A DNA stretch of 5,660 nucleotides, taken from the NCBI GenBank assembly GCA_003645495.1, contig QNFK01000157.1, forward strand, positions 1 through 5,660. Direction: 5' to 3'. A program made the translations under genes and the position numbers. The notes under the pieces are model-generated. The model saw only the letters and a program-made list of their open reading frames with translations. It did not search any database and was not told the origin of the DNA. This document shows positions 4,975 through 5,660 of the stretch, piece by piece. How positions within the stretch are numbered: the first letter of the stretch is position 1; the number at the start of each line of letters is the position of its first letter. This stretch comes from Gammaproteobacteria bacterium (GTDB taxonomy: Bacteria; Pseudomonadota; Gammaproteobacteria; Steroidobacterales; Woeseiaceae).

Positions 4975-5660
4975 ATGAAAAACAGGACTTGGACAAAAAA
5001 TAGACATACTGAAGGTCTGGACAAGGCTGGACGTGTAATTCAATTGCTGTCGTTCGTTTTGTTGAGCGTTGGTCTCGTTAGCGTTGCTAATGCCGGACCG
5101 CGTGAGCAGGCGAAACGCATTCACGATCGTCTCACCGGTGTACCACCGACTGAGGCGGTACTTGCGCAGATGGAAGCAGACATCGGGCTCGGACAGACAA
5201 CCGCTGCTGCGAACCTCGCTATGGAGAACCCGAATTTCTACAACGTAACGTTGAAGAATTTTGCGGCGCCATGGACGAATCGCGATCAAAGTGTGTTTGT
5301 TCCACTAAACGACTACATCGCGACAGTTGTCGGCATGATTCGTGACGACGTACCGTTTAATACGCTGCTCTCGGCTGACATCCTTTATGTAGGTGCGGGC
5401 AGCCTCGGTTTGCCGGCGTATTCGAACAACAACAACGATCACTATGCACAGCTTGAAAATCAGAGCCTGGACATGAAAACTGGTCTGACACAGACGACAC
5501 AGTCTTCTGTCACAGGTCTGCCGCCAGGTGCTACCGCCGGCATCTGGACTACGCGTGCCGCAGCAGAAGCTTTCTTCGTCGCTGGCACAAACCGCGCGAT
5601 GTTTCGTTTCACGATGATTAACCATATGTGTAACGACATGGAACAGGTACATGACCCGAA
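4975..5660 (+). CDS. Exported protein resembling DUF1549/DUF1592/DUF1588 cytochrome-associated families (C-terminus beyond window)
   Basis: The first 228 codons are present and the frame is open at the right edge. Residues 1-40 are a Sec signal: basic n-region, hydrophobic core (about V21-V37) and cleavage site ANA|GP. The mature part begins EQAKRIHDRLTGVPPTEAVL (44-63), like the LTG-PPT segment of DUF1549. Residues 109-140, with DYIATVVGMIRDDVPFNTLL and SADILYVG, resemble the DUF1592 pattern of a short helix, D-x-PF, then LL-AD-x-x-YV. Residues 187-219, AGIWTTRAAAEAFFVAGTNRAMF to NHMC, resemble DUF1588. Those families occur in planctomycete-type cytochromes that usually carry a heme-binding part; no CXXCH lies within the visible portion. 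It is transcribed away from the HzsA-related operon across a shared upstream region, suggesting a related periplasmic redox function. The domain calls are from remembered patterns, so the family is tentative while the gene itself is secure. Starts at 4933 or 4960 remain possible. Confidence 0.8.
   Translation, partial: MKNRTWTKNRHTEGLDKAGRVIQLLSFVLLSVGLVSVANAGPREQAKRIHDRLTGVPPTEAVLAQMEADIGLGQTTAAANLAMENPNFYNVTLKNFAAPWTNRDQSVFVPLNDYIATVVGMIRDDVPFNTLLSADILYVGAGSLGLPAYSNNNNDHYAQLENQSLDMKTGLTQTTQSSVTGLPPGATAGIWTTRAAAEAFFVAGTNRAMFRFTMINHMCNDMEQVHDP

Noticed and set aside
4954..5652. Two minus-strand frames opposite the divergent exported gene
   Set aside because: They mirror the plus-strand gene, which has a ribosome binding site, signal peptide and family-like segments.

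Overview
The window looks like chromosomal DNA from a Gram-negative bacterium, probably a gammaproteobacterium. Every complete or partial gene product carries an export signal (two lipoprotein lipoboxes, two Sec-type signal peptides), two products contain outer-membrane beta-barrel domains, and Shine-Dalgarno sites such as GAGGTGA are strong. The taxonomic guess rests on resemblance to families I know mainly from gammaproteobacteria and is inference. No tRNA, rRNA, CRISPR array, transposase or prophage gene is visible.

Layout. Positions 1-4028 hold three minus-strand genes, read from high to low coordinates. First is a 913-residue lipoprotein with TolB/PD40-type propeller motifs and two CXXCH heme c sites, best described as HzsA-related (1287-4028). 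Next is a protein with a bacterial SH3 domain followed by a small beta-barrel (542-1336). Last is a lipoprotein with an outer-membrane beta-barrel domain, cut by the window start (1-572). The genes overlap by about 50 and 31 bases, so they almost certainly form one operon. Positions 4029-4974 are a long divergent intergenic region with no convincing protein gene, but with a 13-bp palindrome, a GC-rich hairpin and a possible folded RNA leader. From 4975 to the right edge runs a divergent plus-strand gene, cut by the window end, for an exported protein. Its segments resemble planctomycete-cytochrome-associated families (DUF1549/DUF1592/DUF1588-like).

How they may work together. All four products act outside the cytoplasm. 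The large one should carry two covalent c hemes, and the divergent one resembles proteins that usually end in a heme-binding region. The likely picture is an envelope c-type cytochrome module with two small outer-membrane barrel partners. The substrate is unknown. The resemblance to the hydrazine synthase alpha subunit is a fold and heme-architecture relationship and does not indicate anammox: no hzsB- or hzsC-like gene is present here. The most interesting points are this HzsA-like cytochrome linked to an SH3-barrel protein and a lipoprotein barrel, the 9-residue tandem repeat just before its second heme site, the contrasting lipoprotein sorting residues, and the unusually long structured intergenic region.
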